A stretch of 64,000 nucleotides of DNA from NCBI RefSeq assembly GCF_003315035.1, contig NZ_QNRE01000001.1:33132-97131 (forward strand). Direction: 5' to 3'. Position 1 is the stretch's first letter; every line of letters starts with the position of its first letter. Origin of the DNA: Nocardia puris. GTDB taxonomy: Bacteria > Actinomycetota > Actinomycetes > Mycobacteriales > Mycobacteriaceae. This document shows, in pieces, positions 18,332 through 26,158 of the stretch. The translations under genes were made by a program, and so were the position numbers. The notes under the pieces are model-generated. The model ran no database searches. It was not told where the DNA came from and worked only from the letters and a program-made list of their open reading frames with translations.

Positions 18332-18523
18332 CTGCTGCCCACCCCGGACATCGATCGGGCGGAGCTGAATCGCCTCGTCCGGGAACGTCAGCCCGAGGTC
18401 GTCGATCGCACCGGCTGGCTCGCGATCGACAGCGCGGAACGGGCGGCGGGCGCCTCCCGAGGGCGGCCGCGCACCAAGTTCATCACCCTCGAGCATGTCC
18501 TGAGCGCCGCCCGGGGGCAGTAG
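18332..18523 (+). pseudogene. 3' remnant of an FprA-type ferredoxin-NADP+ reductase gene
   Basis: Directly after cyp51 the plus strand encodes about 63 residues ending at TAG 18521-18523. It contains LNRLVRERQPEVVDRTGWLA, then IDSAERAAG and GRPRTKFITLEHVL. This matches the C-terminal tail of the M. tuberculosis FprA family (LAARQPKLVTSAHWQVIDAF, then ERAAGEPHGRPRVKL). The preceding roughly 390 residues, including both dinucleotide-binding motifs, are absent, because the upstream sequence is cyp51 in another frame. The fragment is read as the relic of a reductase gene once fused or joined to the cyp51 transcript. Confidence 0.7.
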
Positions 18524-18532
18524 GCCCCCGGG
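18510..18532. terminator. GC-rich hairpin between convergent genes
   Basis: A perfect 9-bp stem CCCGGGGGC/GCCCCCGGG with a 5-base loop that contains the TAG stop of the fprA remnant. It lies between that remnant and the leftward ALDH (stop 18542). There is no T-run, so termination in both directions is only probable. Confidence 0.5.
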
Positions 18533-18541
18533 CGGCAGCCC

Positions 18542-20083
18542 TCACGACAGCAGCCTGCGCAGGAGCCGGTTGCCGAATCCGAAGCGCACCAAGGCATTCA
18601 GCTGCCGTGCCGTGGACGCGTCGTACGGGTACCACACGTGCTCCTTGCGCGCGGCGCGGCGGGTGAGGAGGACGGGTTGCGCGTGGGTGTAGCCGCGCGG
18701 TCCCTCGGCGCCGTTATTGATGTGCCCGAGTCCGCTGTCCTTGCGGCCGCCGAACGGCGCCTCGGGGACGCCGTAGATGACGGCCGCGTCGTTGTGCACC
18801 ACCGATCCGGTGTCGAGGCGGGCGGCGATCCGGCGGGCCTTCTCGCGATCCTCGGTGAAGACCGAACCGCTCAGCCCGTAGGGGCTGTCGTTGGCGAGGC
18901 GGATGGCTTCGTCCTCATCGCGCACGCGCATGATCGCGACGACCGGTCCGAACGTCTCCTCCGTCATGAGTGTCATGTCGTGCGTGACGTCGGTGACCAC
19001 CGTCGGCTCGAAATGCAGACCGTCGCCGCCGACCGGTTCACCGCCGAGCAGGACGGTCGCACCCCGGTCGCGCGCGTCGGCGAGGTGGCGGCGCACCACC
19101 TCCAGCTGCCGGTCCCAGACAAGCGGACCTACGTCGGCGGAATCCGCACGGCGATAACGGACTTCGGCCACCTTCTCACACACGCTCCGGATGAACTCGT
19201 CGGCGACGCTGTCCACGACATAGACGCGTTCGACGCTCAAACACACCTGCCCGCAATTGAACAGCGAGAGGTACACCGCGCCGGCCGCGGCGCGTTCGAG
19301 ATCGGCGTCCGCGCACACGATCATCGCGTCCTTGCCGCCCAGCTCCAGCGTGCACGGCGTGAGCGCCGCGCCGCACGCCGCGCCGATCTTCCGGCCGGTC
19401 GCCACGCTGCCGGTGAAGCTGATCTTGTCCAGCCCGGCCTCGACCAGGGCGGCGCCGGTCTCGCCGTCGCCGTGCAGCACCTGGACGACGTCGGCGGGCA
19501 CCCCGGCCTCGCGCAGGATGCGCACCACCCACTCGCCCGAATACGGCGTCACCTCGGACGGTTTGAGGATCACGGCGTTGCCCGCGAGCAAGGCCTGCGC
19601 CACCGGGTTGAGCGACAGCACGAACGGCCCGTTCCACGGAGTGATGACGCCCACCACCCCCAGCGGGCGGTAGTGCACGAACAGCGTCTTGAACGGGCGC
19701 AGGTAGCCGTGCAGCCCGCGCCGCTCGGGCCGCAGCGCCCGCTCGGCGCGGGCGCTCCAGTGGTTGAGGAAGTCGCACGCGGGCACGATCTCCATCGTGA
19801 GCGCCTCGACGCGCGGTTTGCCGGTCTCGGCGTGCACCGTCTCGATGATCTCGTCACGGCGGCGGACCAGCACGTCCAGCGCGCGCCCCACGATCCTGGC
19901 GCGCTCGCGCACCGGAAGCGCCGCCCAGCCGGGCTGCGCCGCGCGGGCGCGCGCGACGGCCTCGTCGACATCGCCGCGCCCACTCACCTCCAGTTCACCG
20001 AGGCGGCGCCGGTCGACCGGGCTGACCAGGGCGAGGCGGCGCCTGCCCGCAGCGGTGTCGGGCAGCGTTCGGATGATGGCCAT
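18542..20083 (-). CDS. Aldehyde dehydrogenase family protein
   Basis: A 513-residue aldehyde dehydrogenase. ITPWNGP lies near residue 153, the general base Glu is in LELGGKDA (about 247), the catalytic Cys is C281 in NCGQVCLSVERVYV, and the ETFGPVVAI motif is near 385. The C-terminal tail beyond residue 470 (HVWYPYDASTARQLNALVRF) is longer than usual and resembles succinate-semialdehyde-type ALDHs found beside P450s. The ATG at 20083 follows GAGGAGAG. The CYP125-like gene ends 28 bp upstream in the same direction. The pair could oxidise a sterol or alkyl side-chain alcohol and aldehyde to an acid. Confidence 0.9.
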   Translation of the reverse strand: MAIIRTLPDTAAGRRRLALVSPVDRRRLGELEVSGRGDVDEAVARARAAQPGWAALPVRERARIVGRALDVLVRRRDEIIETVHAETGKPRVEALTMEIVPACDFLNHWSARAERALRPERRGLHGYLRPFKTLFVHYRPLGVVGVITPWNGPFVLSLNPVAQALLAGNAVILKPSEVTPYSGEWVVRILREAGVPADVVQVLHGDGETGAALVEAGLDKISFTGSVATGRKIGAACGAALTPCTLELGGKDAMIVCADADLERAAAGAVYLSLFNCGQVCLSVERVYVVDSVADEFIRSVCEKVAEVRYRRADSADVGPLVWDRQLEVVRRHLADARDRGATVLLGGEPVGGDGLHFEPTVVTDVTHDMTLMTEETFGPVVAIMRVRDEDEAIRLANDSPYGLSGSVFTEDREKARRIAARLDTGSVVHNDAAVIYGVPEAPFGGRKDSGLGHINNGAEGPRGYTHAQPVLLTRRAARKEHVWYPYDASTARQLNALVRFGFGNRLLRRLLS

Positions 20084-20111
20084 ATCTCTCCTCGTCGGAT
20101 GCGCTGCGGCG

Positions 20112-21338
20112 CTACGCGTAGCGGACGTGCCAGTGCTTGATGCCGTTCACGAAGCTCGACCGCAGCCGAGCCGGTTCGGCCACCTGTCGCAGGCCGGGCA
20201 TCACGTCGGCGATCGCGTCGAAGATCAGTTCCAGCTGCAGCCGCGCGAGGTTGGCCCCGATGCAGTAGTGCGGCCCCGTGCCGCCGAAACCCAAGTGCGG
20301 GTTGGGATCTCGCAGGATATCGAAGGTGGACGGGTCGTCGAACGCCTCCTCGTCGAAGTTCGCCGAGCTGTAGAACATCGCCACCCGCTGGCCGGCGCGG
20401 ATCGCCTGTCCTCCGAGTTCGACATCCTGGGTGGCGGTGCGCTGGAAGGCGATCACCGGGGTGGCCCAGCGCACGATCTCGTCCGGCGCGGTGCGCGGGC
20501 GCTGTTGCTTGAAGATCTCCCACTGTTCGGGGTGGTCGACGAAGGCCTTCATGCCGTGCGTGGTGGCGTTGCGGGTGGTCTCGTTGCCCGCGACCGTCAG
20601 CAGGATCATGAAGAAGCCGAACTCGTCGGGGGTGAGCGATTCGCCGTCGATATCGGCGGTCACCAGCTTGGACACCAGGTCCTCGCCGGGATCCTGGCGC
20701 CGGGTCTCGGCCATCTGCCACGCGTAGCCCAGGATGCCGGCGGTGGCGACGGTCGGGTCGCCGTACTCGGGGTCGTCGAAGTTCAGCATCTCGTTCGACC
20801 AGTCGAACAGGCGCAGCCGGTCTTCCTGTGGCACACCGAGCAATTCGGCGATCGCTTGCAGCGGCAGTTCCCGGGCGACCTGGTCGACGAAGTCGCCGCC
20901 GCCCGTCTGCCGCGCGGCGTGCACGATGGCTCCGGCCCGCTCGGCCAGCGCCGCCCGCAGCGCCTCGACCGCGCGCGGGGTGAAGCCCCGCGAGATGATC
21001 CGGCGCACCTTCGAGTGTTTCGGCGGATCCATGTTCACCAGCATCGTCTTCGTGAGTTCGAAGGCGTCGGGGCTCACATCGCCCGGGAAGCGCAGGATCG
21101 CGCCGTTGGCGTTGGACGAGAACAGCGCCGGGCTGCGCGAGATCTCCCGGACGTCCTCGTGCCTGGTCACGACCCAGAAGCCGCCGTCGTGGTACGGCGC
21201 GCACATCTCGTCGGACTGGCCGTTCCACCACACCGGCGAGGTGCGCCGCAGCAGGGCGAACTCCTCGACGGGTGTGCGATCGGCCCACAGATCGGGGTCG
21301 GAGAAATCCAGGGCGGCGGGCAGCGCTGCTGGGGACAC
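20112..21338 (-). CDS. cyp125: CYP125-family cytochrome P450 (steroid C26/C27 hydroxylase-like)
   Basis: A 408-residue P450. Stretches such as PVWWNGQ, HDGGFWVVTRHEDVREISR, ISRGFTPRAVEALRAALAER, PLQAIAELLGVPQEDR, VAGNETTRNATTHGM and VRWATPVIAFQRTA follow M. tuberculosis CYP125A1 closely. The heme loop FGGTGPHYCIG places the Cys ligand at 359. CYP125 oxidises the cholesterol side chain at C26/27. The start is a GTG at 21338 behind a near-perfect GAGGAGGT; longer in-frame starts would add unconserved residues. It is probably transcribed with the ALDH and lies divergent from a TetR gene, with a palindrome between them. Confidence 0.92.
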   Translation of the reverse strand: MSPAALPAALDFSDPDLWADRTPVEEFALLRRTSPVWWNGQSDEMCAPYHDGGFWVVTRHEDVREISRSPALFSSNANGAILRFPGDVSPDAFELTKTMLVNMDPPKHSKVRRIISRGFTPRAVEALRAALAERAGAIVHAARQTGGGDFVDQVARELPLQAIAELLGVPQEDRLRLFDWSNEMLNFDDPEYGDPTVATAGILGYAWQMAETRRQDPGEDLVSKLVTADIDGESLTPDEFGFFMILLTVAGNETTRNATTHGMKAFVDHPEQWEIFKQQRPRTAPDEIVRWATPVIAFQRTATQDVELGGQAIRAGQRVAMFYSSANFDEEAFDDPSTFDILRDPNPHLGFGGTGPHYCIGANLARLQLELIFDAIADVMPGLRQVAEPARLRSSFVNGIKHWHVRYA

Positions 21339-21525
21339 GATTACCTCCTCGGCCCGCCGTGCGGGCAGCGGTTGTGACGTCGGCGGGGATCGCACCGACC
21401 GTCCGCGGCGACCGCCCGCCGGGCGATGACTCGTGCGGGCCTGCTGCGGTGCCGCGCGGAGCGCAATCCTGCGCTCACTAAAACGCGTTTCAATTAACAA
21501 TCAGATTGAGCTGGTGAGCACACTG

Positions 21526-21558
21526 CGATCATACATGTCACATTGAATCGTATGATCG
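21526..21558. promoter_or_regulatory. Inverted repeat between CYP125-like and TetR genes
   Basis: CGATCATAC (21526-21534) and GTATGATCG (21550-21558) form a perfect 9-bp inverted repeat with a 15-bp spacer. The region is AT-rich for this genome and also holds TCAAT...ATTGA pairs around 21490-21509. It lies in the 332 bp between two divergent starts and is a natural operator for the adjacent TetR protein. The 5-site motif seen elsewhere is absent here. Confidence 0.5.
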
Positions 21559-21670
21559 ACTCCAGGGGAAGCCCCCGACGGTTCCAGCGACCGGGACGAC
21601 ACCCGCACAGCGCGGGGCGCCCACCGGTACCGCCCGTCGCCCGACCGCACCCATCGAGCACACTTGACCC

Positions 21671-22303
21671 ATGAAACGACCGGCGTGGAACGGCTCGCCC
21701 CCACGGGACGCGCACGAGGCGCGCACCCGGATCCTCGAGGCGACCATGCGCGGCATCGACACCCGCGGGGCGCGGCGCACGAACCTCAGCACCGTCGCCG
21801 AAGCGCTGGGCGTGACGCGCCAGACCGTGTACCGGCACTTCCTCAGCACCGAGGAACTGTTCACCGCCGTCGGTTTCGCCGCGCTCGACCACTACGTGAA
21901 CCAGCTCCTCGCGCATCTCGGGGACACCGACGATCCCGCGGAGTTCGTGGTCGAGGCCGTCGCCTACACGATCGAACGACTCCCCCACGATCGCTACCTG
22001 ACCGTCCTGCTCGCGGCGGGCCGGCCGTCCGCGTTCTCGCGCCGCGCCATGACCGAGCAATCCCTCGAGGTGTGCCGCGCGGTCCTCGAGCGCTCGCCCG
22101 TCGACTGGGCGCGCCGGGGCTACGGCGACGCGGAGCTGATCGAGCTCAGCGAGTTCGTGGTCCGGCTGCTGCTGTCGTTCATCGCCGACCCGCGACCGTC
22201 CGAGCGCGACTCCGCCGAATTGCGCCGGTTCCTGCGCCGATGGGTCGCGCCCGCGCTGCGGGAGCCGGCCGGCGCGAGCGACCGGACGGCCGCGGGGACC
22301 TGA
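21671..22303 (+). CDS. TetR-family transcriptional regulator
   Basis: A 210-residue TetR regulator. The HTH lies at about residues 15-62 with NLSTVAEALGVTRQTVYRHF as the recognition segment. The C-terminal ligand-binding domain is of the type often found beside P450 genes. The ATG at 21671 lacks a clear ribosome binding site. It is divergent from the CYP125-like/ALDH pair and followed by the F420-type oxidoreductase gene 76 bp later. It probably represses the divergent P450 genes; the inducer is unknown. Confidence 0.9.
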   Translation: MKRPAWNGSPPRDAHEARTRILEATMRGIDTRGARRTNLSTVAEALGVTRQTVYRHFLSTEELFTAVGFAALDHYVNQLLAHLGDTDDPAEFVVEAVAYTIERLPHDRYLTVLLAAGRPSAFSRRAMTEQSLEVCRAVLERSPVDWARRGYGDAELIELSEFVVRLLLSFIADPRPSERDSAELRRFLRRWVAPALREPAGASDRTAAGT

Positions 22304-22379
22304 CTCCCCCGCCTCGACCGGCGGCACCCGATACCGAAGTCCACCACCACCATTCACCCCGACACCCAAGGAGACCACC

Positions 22380-23288
22380 GTGCGGATCGGCATCCTACTC
22401 AGCGAGCGCGCCGGCGCGGATTCCCTCGACCGATTGGCCGACGACCTCGCCGAGGTCCACGCGGAGGGGTTCTCCTCCGCGTGGCTGTCGCACATCTTCG
22501 GCCTCGACGCCCTCACCGCCCTCGCGGTGATCGGCGCCCGCGTGCCCGATATCGAACTCGGCACGGCGGTCGTGCCGAGCTATCCGCGCCACCCCGCCGC
22601 GCTCGCCCAGCAGGCTCGCACCGTCGCGCTCGCCGTCGGCCCCGGCCGCCTCACGCTCGGCGTCGGGTTGTCGCACCAGCGGGTGATCGAGGACATGTAC
22701 GGCTACGACTTCGACAAGCCCGCACGGCACATGTCCGAGTACGTCGCCGTCCTGGCCCCGCTGCTGGCGGGCGAACCCGCCGACTTCCGGGGCGAAACCC
22801 TGTCCGGCACCCTCGATCTCGGCGTTCCCAACCCCGAACCGGTGCCCCTGGTGCTGGCGGCGCTCGGCCCGCGCATGCTGCGCCTGGCCGGGCGGCGGAC
22901 GGCGGGCACCACGCTGTGGATGACCGGCCCGAGGACCATCGCCGAGCACATCACGCCCACCATCACCGCGGCCGCCCGCGACGCCGGACGCCCCGATCCG
23001 CGCATAATCTGCGCGCTGCCGGTCTGCGTGACCGACGATCCGGACGACGCGCGCAGCCGGGCCGAGAAGGCGTTCGGCTTCTACGGGCAGCTGCCGTCCT
23101 ACCGCGCCATGATGGACCGGGAAGGCGTGGACGGCCCCGTCGACCTGGCCCTCATCGGCACCGAGGACGAGGTCGCGGCCCGGATTCGCGCCATCGCCGA
23201 CGCGGGGGCCACGGACTTCGTCGCGGCCCCGTTCACGCGGGGTGAGAGCGCGAAAAGGACCAGGGCACTGCTCACTTCGCTCGACTGA
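22380..23288 (+). CDS. LLM-class (F420-dependent) oxidoreductase
   Basis: A 302-residue luciferase-like TIM-barrel oxidoreductase. Typical segments are WLSHIFGLDALTALAVIG, PSYPRHPAALAQQA-TVAL, RLTLGVGLSHQ and PVPLVLAALGPRML-LAGRRTAGTTLWM. Such proteins in F420-making actinobacteria reduce or oxidise alcohols, ketones or lipids with F420, or work with FMN. The start is a GTG at 22380 with AAGGAGACCACC in front. It follows the TetR gene on the same strand. Its substrate is unknown; the P450 and ALDH context points to lipid or steroid chemistry. Confidence 0.87.
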   Translation: MRIGILLSERAGADSLDRLADDLAEVHAEGFSSAWLSHIFGLDALTALAVIGARVPDIELGTAVVPSYPRHPAALAQQARTVALAVGPGRLTLGVGLSHQRVIEDMYGYDFDKPARHMSEYVAVLAPLLAGEPADFRGETLSGTLDLGVPNPEPVPLVLAALGPRMLRLAGRRTAGTTLWMTGPRTIAEHITPTITAAARDAGRPDPRIICALPVCVTDDPDDARSRAEKAFGFYGQLPSYRAMMDREGVDGPVDLALIGTEDEVAARIRAIADAGATDFVAAPFTRGESAKRTRALLTSLD

Positions 23289-23325
23289 CGCTTCCGCGCC
23301 GCCGAGGCCGCGGATCGGGCGGCCT

Positions 23326-23520
23326 CGGCGGATCGTCCGCAGCGTGGCCGGCGCCCGGCGTTCTCGGCGGATCGCCCGCAGCCCGGCCCGCGCCCGGCAT
23401 TCACGGCGCATTGCCCCCAGCACGCCCGGCGCCCTGCATTCACGGCGGATCACCCGCAGCGCGACCCGCACCCCGGGTTCTCGCCGTATCACCCCCAGCG
23501 CTGCCGACGCTCGGCGTTCT
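23326..23520. repeat. Five degenerate tandem copies of a 39-bp unit
   Basis: Copies begin at 23326, 23365, 23404, 23443 and 23482. Each starts CGGCGGATC or similar, carries CCCGCAGC in the first half and ends in CGGCATTCA or CGGCGTTCT. The unit length is constant (13 codons), and both strands can be read through as 13-residue repeats rich in R, A and I (for example LR-x-IRRE on the minus strand). No start, ribosome site or neighbouring gene supports translation. It lies between the LLM gene and the fadD remnant. Confidence 0.75.
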
Positions 23521-23556
23521 CGGCCGGCGACCGCGGCACGGGTCACGAACTCGCAC

Positions 23557-24060
23557 TCACCGAGGCCCTGAACTCCCGGTGTGTTCGGCGGCGAGCCGGC
23601 TCGCCCACCGGTAGTCGGCCTTGCCGGTCGGCGACCGCACGATCTCCCGGCACCGGATGATGGCCTTGGGCAGCTCGTAGCGCGCCACATGTACCGCGCA
23701 CTCGTCCAGGAGTTCCCGATCGCCGATGCCGTTGTCGCTCAACTGGACCAGGGCGACGACCTCGCTGCCCCACCGGTCCGAGGGCCGCCCGACCACCACC
23801 ACGTCCAGCACGCCGGGATGGGCGGCGAGGGCGCGCTCCACCTCCTCGACGAAGATCTTCTCGCCGCCGGAGTCGACGGTGGGGTTGTCGCGGCCGAGCA
23901 GTTCGATCCGCCCGTCGCCGAGGACGGTCGCTCGGTCCCCGGCGACCGCCCACCGGGTGCCGTCGACGACCGGAAAGGTCCGCGCGGTCTTGGCTTCGTC
24001 GCCCAGGTAGCCGAGGGGGATGCGTCCCCGCTGAGCCAGCCACCCGGAGGAACCCGCTGT
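23557..24060 (-). pseudogene. 3' remnant of a fadD-type acyl-CoA synthetase gene
   Basis: The minus strand from 24060 to the stop at 23557 encodes about 167 residues of the C-terminal part of an acyl-CoA synthetase. It reads RGRIPLGYLGDEAKTARTFP, then DGTRWAVAGDRATV, LLGRDNPTVDSGGEKIFVEE, VERALAAHPGVLDVVVVGRP and the catalytic-Lys region SPTGKADY. An in-frame TAG at 24061-24063 closes it upstream. The roughly 370 residues of the N-terminal adenylate-forming domain, with the P-loop, are missing. An internal ATG at about 23841 could make a short protein, but it would lack the active site. It lies just left of the mce operon, where FadD genes are common. Confidence 0.8.
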
Positions 24061-24429
24061 CTATCACCGATATCGGCACGTACCGCACGGGCCAGACCGC
24101 CCGACGGCCCGATCGGATCAATAGCTGTTGTGTATATATCCATCGAGCATTGGTGGACGTGCGAATGCGCCATCGAACTGCGTTTTCACGAGATTTCAAG
24201 CCCGAAAGCCGATCCAGAACTCCCGTCGACATCGGAATCAGCACCGGACGAAAGTGTCTGCCGCCACATTCTTCCCTTGCCCACCCCTTTTACATGTAGT
24301 ACGGTCCAGACTGCTGTCCAGTTTACTGACTGGACATTTGAATCCCGAGAGGTTTCGCCGCGACGCCCGCCGGCTCGCGGCCTTCCGCCGAGTCGTGACG
24401 CGCGGACTCCGGTGGCACAGGGAGGTGCG
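24061..24429. other. Promoter region of the mce operon, no gene
   Basis: The left half has no recognisable coding sequence in any frame and is unusually AT-rich for this window around 24120-24330. It carries the repeated GTCCAG elements listed separately and a probable AT-rich core promoter near 24290-24330. The ribosome binding site GGAGGTGCG precedes the YrbEA ATG. Confidence 0.6.
24304..24336. promoter_or_regulatory. Compound operator upstream of the mce operon
   Basis: GTCCAGACT-GC-TGTCCAGTT (24304-24323) matches the half-site pattern of the shared operator, and it overlaps a second perfect inverted repeat TGTCCAGT-N6-ACTGGACA (24315-24336). The three GTCCAG-type elements would allow two dimers to bind. 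It lies 93-126 bp before the YrbEA start. Confidence 0.55.
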
Positions 24430-25287
24430 ATGTCGACCGTCACCGTGACCACACCGGCGACTCCCGTGCCCGACACCGCGGGCGCGGTCCTGCGCCGCAA
24501 TTTCGCCGAGACCGTGCTGTCGAGCCTCGCCACCTTCGGCCGAGCGCTGCGCATGGCCGTGCACGCGGCGCGCGTGGGCGCCGCCGACGCCGCACTCCTG
24601 CGCTTCCACACCCACGAAAGCCTCGGGCAGGCATGGTTTCTCATCAAAGTGACCGCGATCCCCAGCGTCCTGATGGCCATTCCGTTCGGCGTCATCCTGT
24701 CCGCCCAGGTCGGCAATATCGTCTCCCAGTTGGGGGCGAATTCGATGATCGGCGCCGCGGGCGGGCTCGGCGTGATCAAGCAGGGCGCGCCGATGGCCGC
24801 GGGCATCCTGCTGGGCGGTGCGGGCGCGGCGGCGATCGCGGCCGACCTGGGCGCGCGCACGGTCCGCGAGGAGGTCGACGCCATGCGGGTGATGGGCGTC
24901 GATCCCGTACGGCGCCTGGTGGTTCCGCGCATCGCGGCGATGATGCTGGTCGCGCCGCTGCTCACCATCCTGATCATCGTGGTGGGCATCGCCGCGGGCT
25001 TCCTCGTCGCGGTCCTCGCGCTGGACGTGACGCCGGGCAGTTACTGGGACTCGTTCGGCGCGTTCACCTCCGCCACCGACGTGTGGGTGTCGCTGGTGAA
25101 GTCGCTGCTGTTCGGGTTCCTGGTCGTCGTCATCGCCTGCCAGCGCGGTCTGGAGGCCCACGGCGGTCCGCGCGGCGTGGCCGACGGCGTCAACGCCGCC
25201 GTGGTGATGTCGGTCGCCGCCATCACCGTGCTGAATACCGTTGTCACGCAACTGGTCACGATGCTCGTCCCGATGAGGACGGCGTGA
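24430..25287 (+). CDS. yrbEA: Mce-operon MlaE-family permease YrbEA
   Basis: A 285-residue multi-pass membrane protein of the MlaE/YrbE permease family, the membrane core of Mce lipid importers. The cytoplasmic lead is followed by about five hydrophobic segments; the EQ-loop-like region is RTVREEVDAMRVMGVDPVRRLVVPR (about 150-175), which contacts the MceG ATPase. The ATG at 24430 has GGAGGTGCG. It is the first gene of the operon, one base from YrbEB. With YrbEB it should form the inner-membrane channel for lipid or sterol uptake. Confidence 0.95.
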   Translation: MSTVTVTTPATPVPDTAGAVLRRNFAETVLSSLATFGRALRMAVHAARVGAADAALLRFHTHESLGQAWFLIKVTAIPSVLMAIPFGVILSAQVGNIVSQLGANSMIGAAGGLGVIKQGAPMAAGILLGGAGAAAIAADLGARTVREEVDAMRVMGVDPVRRLVVPRIAAMMLVAPLLTILIIVVGIAAGFLVAVLALDVTPGSYWDSFGAFTSATDVWVSLVKSLLFGFLVVVIACQRGLEAHGGPRGVADGVNAAVVMSVAAITVLNTVVTQLVTMLVPMRTA

Positions 25288-25288
25288 G

Positions 25289-26152
25289 ATGACGGCATCC
25301 TCGTATCTGCCGGTCGGAGTGCGCTGGGTGGGGCGCGTGCGGCACCGGGTGCACCCGATGCGGCCGGTCGAGACCGTCGGCTTCGTGCTCGGCTTCTGCG
25401 GGCGGGTGCTCGCCTCGGTGCCGTTCACCCTGGTCCACTACCGGCGTCAGACGGTCACCGCGATCACGGACATGACGTGGGGGCGCGGGTCGGTGATCAT
25501 CGGCGGCGGCGTGGTGCCCCTGATGCTGCTGATGGGCGCCGCCATGGGCGCGTCCATCGGCATCGAGGCCTACCACGCGCTCGACTCGCTCGCGCTCGGG
25601 CAGCTCAGCGGCCTCATCTCCGCGTTCGGCGTCACCAGGGAACTGGCACCGATCGCGGCGGGGGTCGGGTTCGCGGCGCAGGCGGGCTGCCGGATGACGG
25701 CCGAGATCGGGTCGATGCGGATCTCGGAGGAGATCGACGCCCTCGAATCGCTGGGCATCCGGTCGGTGCCGTTCGTGGTGACCACGCGCGTCATCGCCGG
25801 GGTGATCGCGGTGGCGCCCGCCTTCGTCGTCGCGCTGCTGCTCAGCTACCTGTCGTGCCGGCTGATCGTGACCACCATCCACGGCGTGCCCACCGGCACC
25901 TACGACCACTACTTCGACCAGTTCGTGCTCTCCTGGGACGTGATCGCCGCGACGATCAAGGTGGTGATCTTCGCCGTGGCCGTGGTGCTCATCCACAGCT
26001 ACCAGGGGTATTTCGCGGTCGGCGGACCCGAAGGGGTCGGTATCGGCTCCGGGCGCGCCATCCGCGCCAGCTTGGTGGCGATCATCGCGCTGGACATGGT
26101 CGCCACGATCGTCCTGTGGGGATTCCAGTCCCCCATCACATTCACCGGGTGA
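25289..26152 (+). CDS. yrbEB: Mce-operon MlaE-family permease YrbEB
   Basis: A 287-residue partner permease. It has an amphipathic N-terminus, about six hydrophobic segments, and the conserved EIGSMRISEEIDALESLGI-S-PFVV loop (about 147-171) that meets the ATPase. It ends with GGPEGVGIGSGRAIR, the usual YrbEB C-terminal signature. The ATG at 25289 follows the YrbEA stop by one base (TGAGATG). The next gene starts 6 bp on. Confidence 0.95.
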   Translation: MTASSYLPVGVRWVGRVRHRVHPMRPVETVGFVLGFCGRVLASVPFTLVHYRRQTVTAITDMTWGRGSVIIGGGVVPLMLLMGAAMGASIGIEAYHALDSLALGQLSGLISAFGVTRELAPIAAGVGFAAQAGCRMTAEIGSMRISEEIDALESLGIRSVPFVVTTRVIAGVIAVAPAFVVALLLSYLSCRLIVTTIHGVPTGTYDHYFDQFVLSWDVIAATIKVVIFAVAVVLIHSYQGYFAVGGPEGVGIGSGRAIRASLVAIIALDMVATIVLWGFQSPITFTG

Positions 26153-26158
26153 CCGCCT

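Noticed and set aside
23242..23571. A 109-codon plus-strand protein made of 13-residue repeats
   Set aside because: No ribosome binding site. The frame begins inside the LLM gene, and the repeats are diverged equally at all codon positions, which argues against coding.
23557..23841. A 94-residue free-standing protein from the fadD remnant
   Set aside because: The fadD-like sequence continues upstream of that ATG to 24060 in the same frame, so it is a truncated gene, not a short gene.
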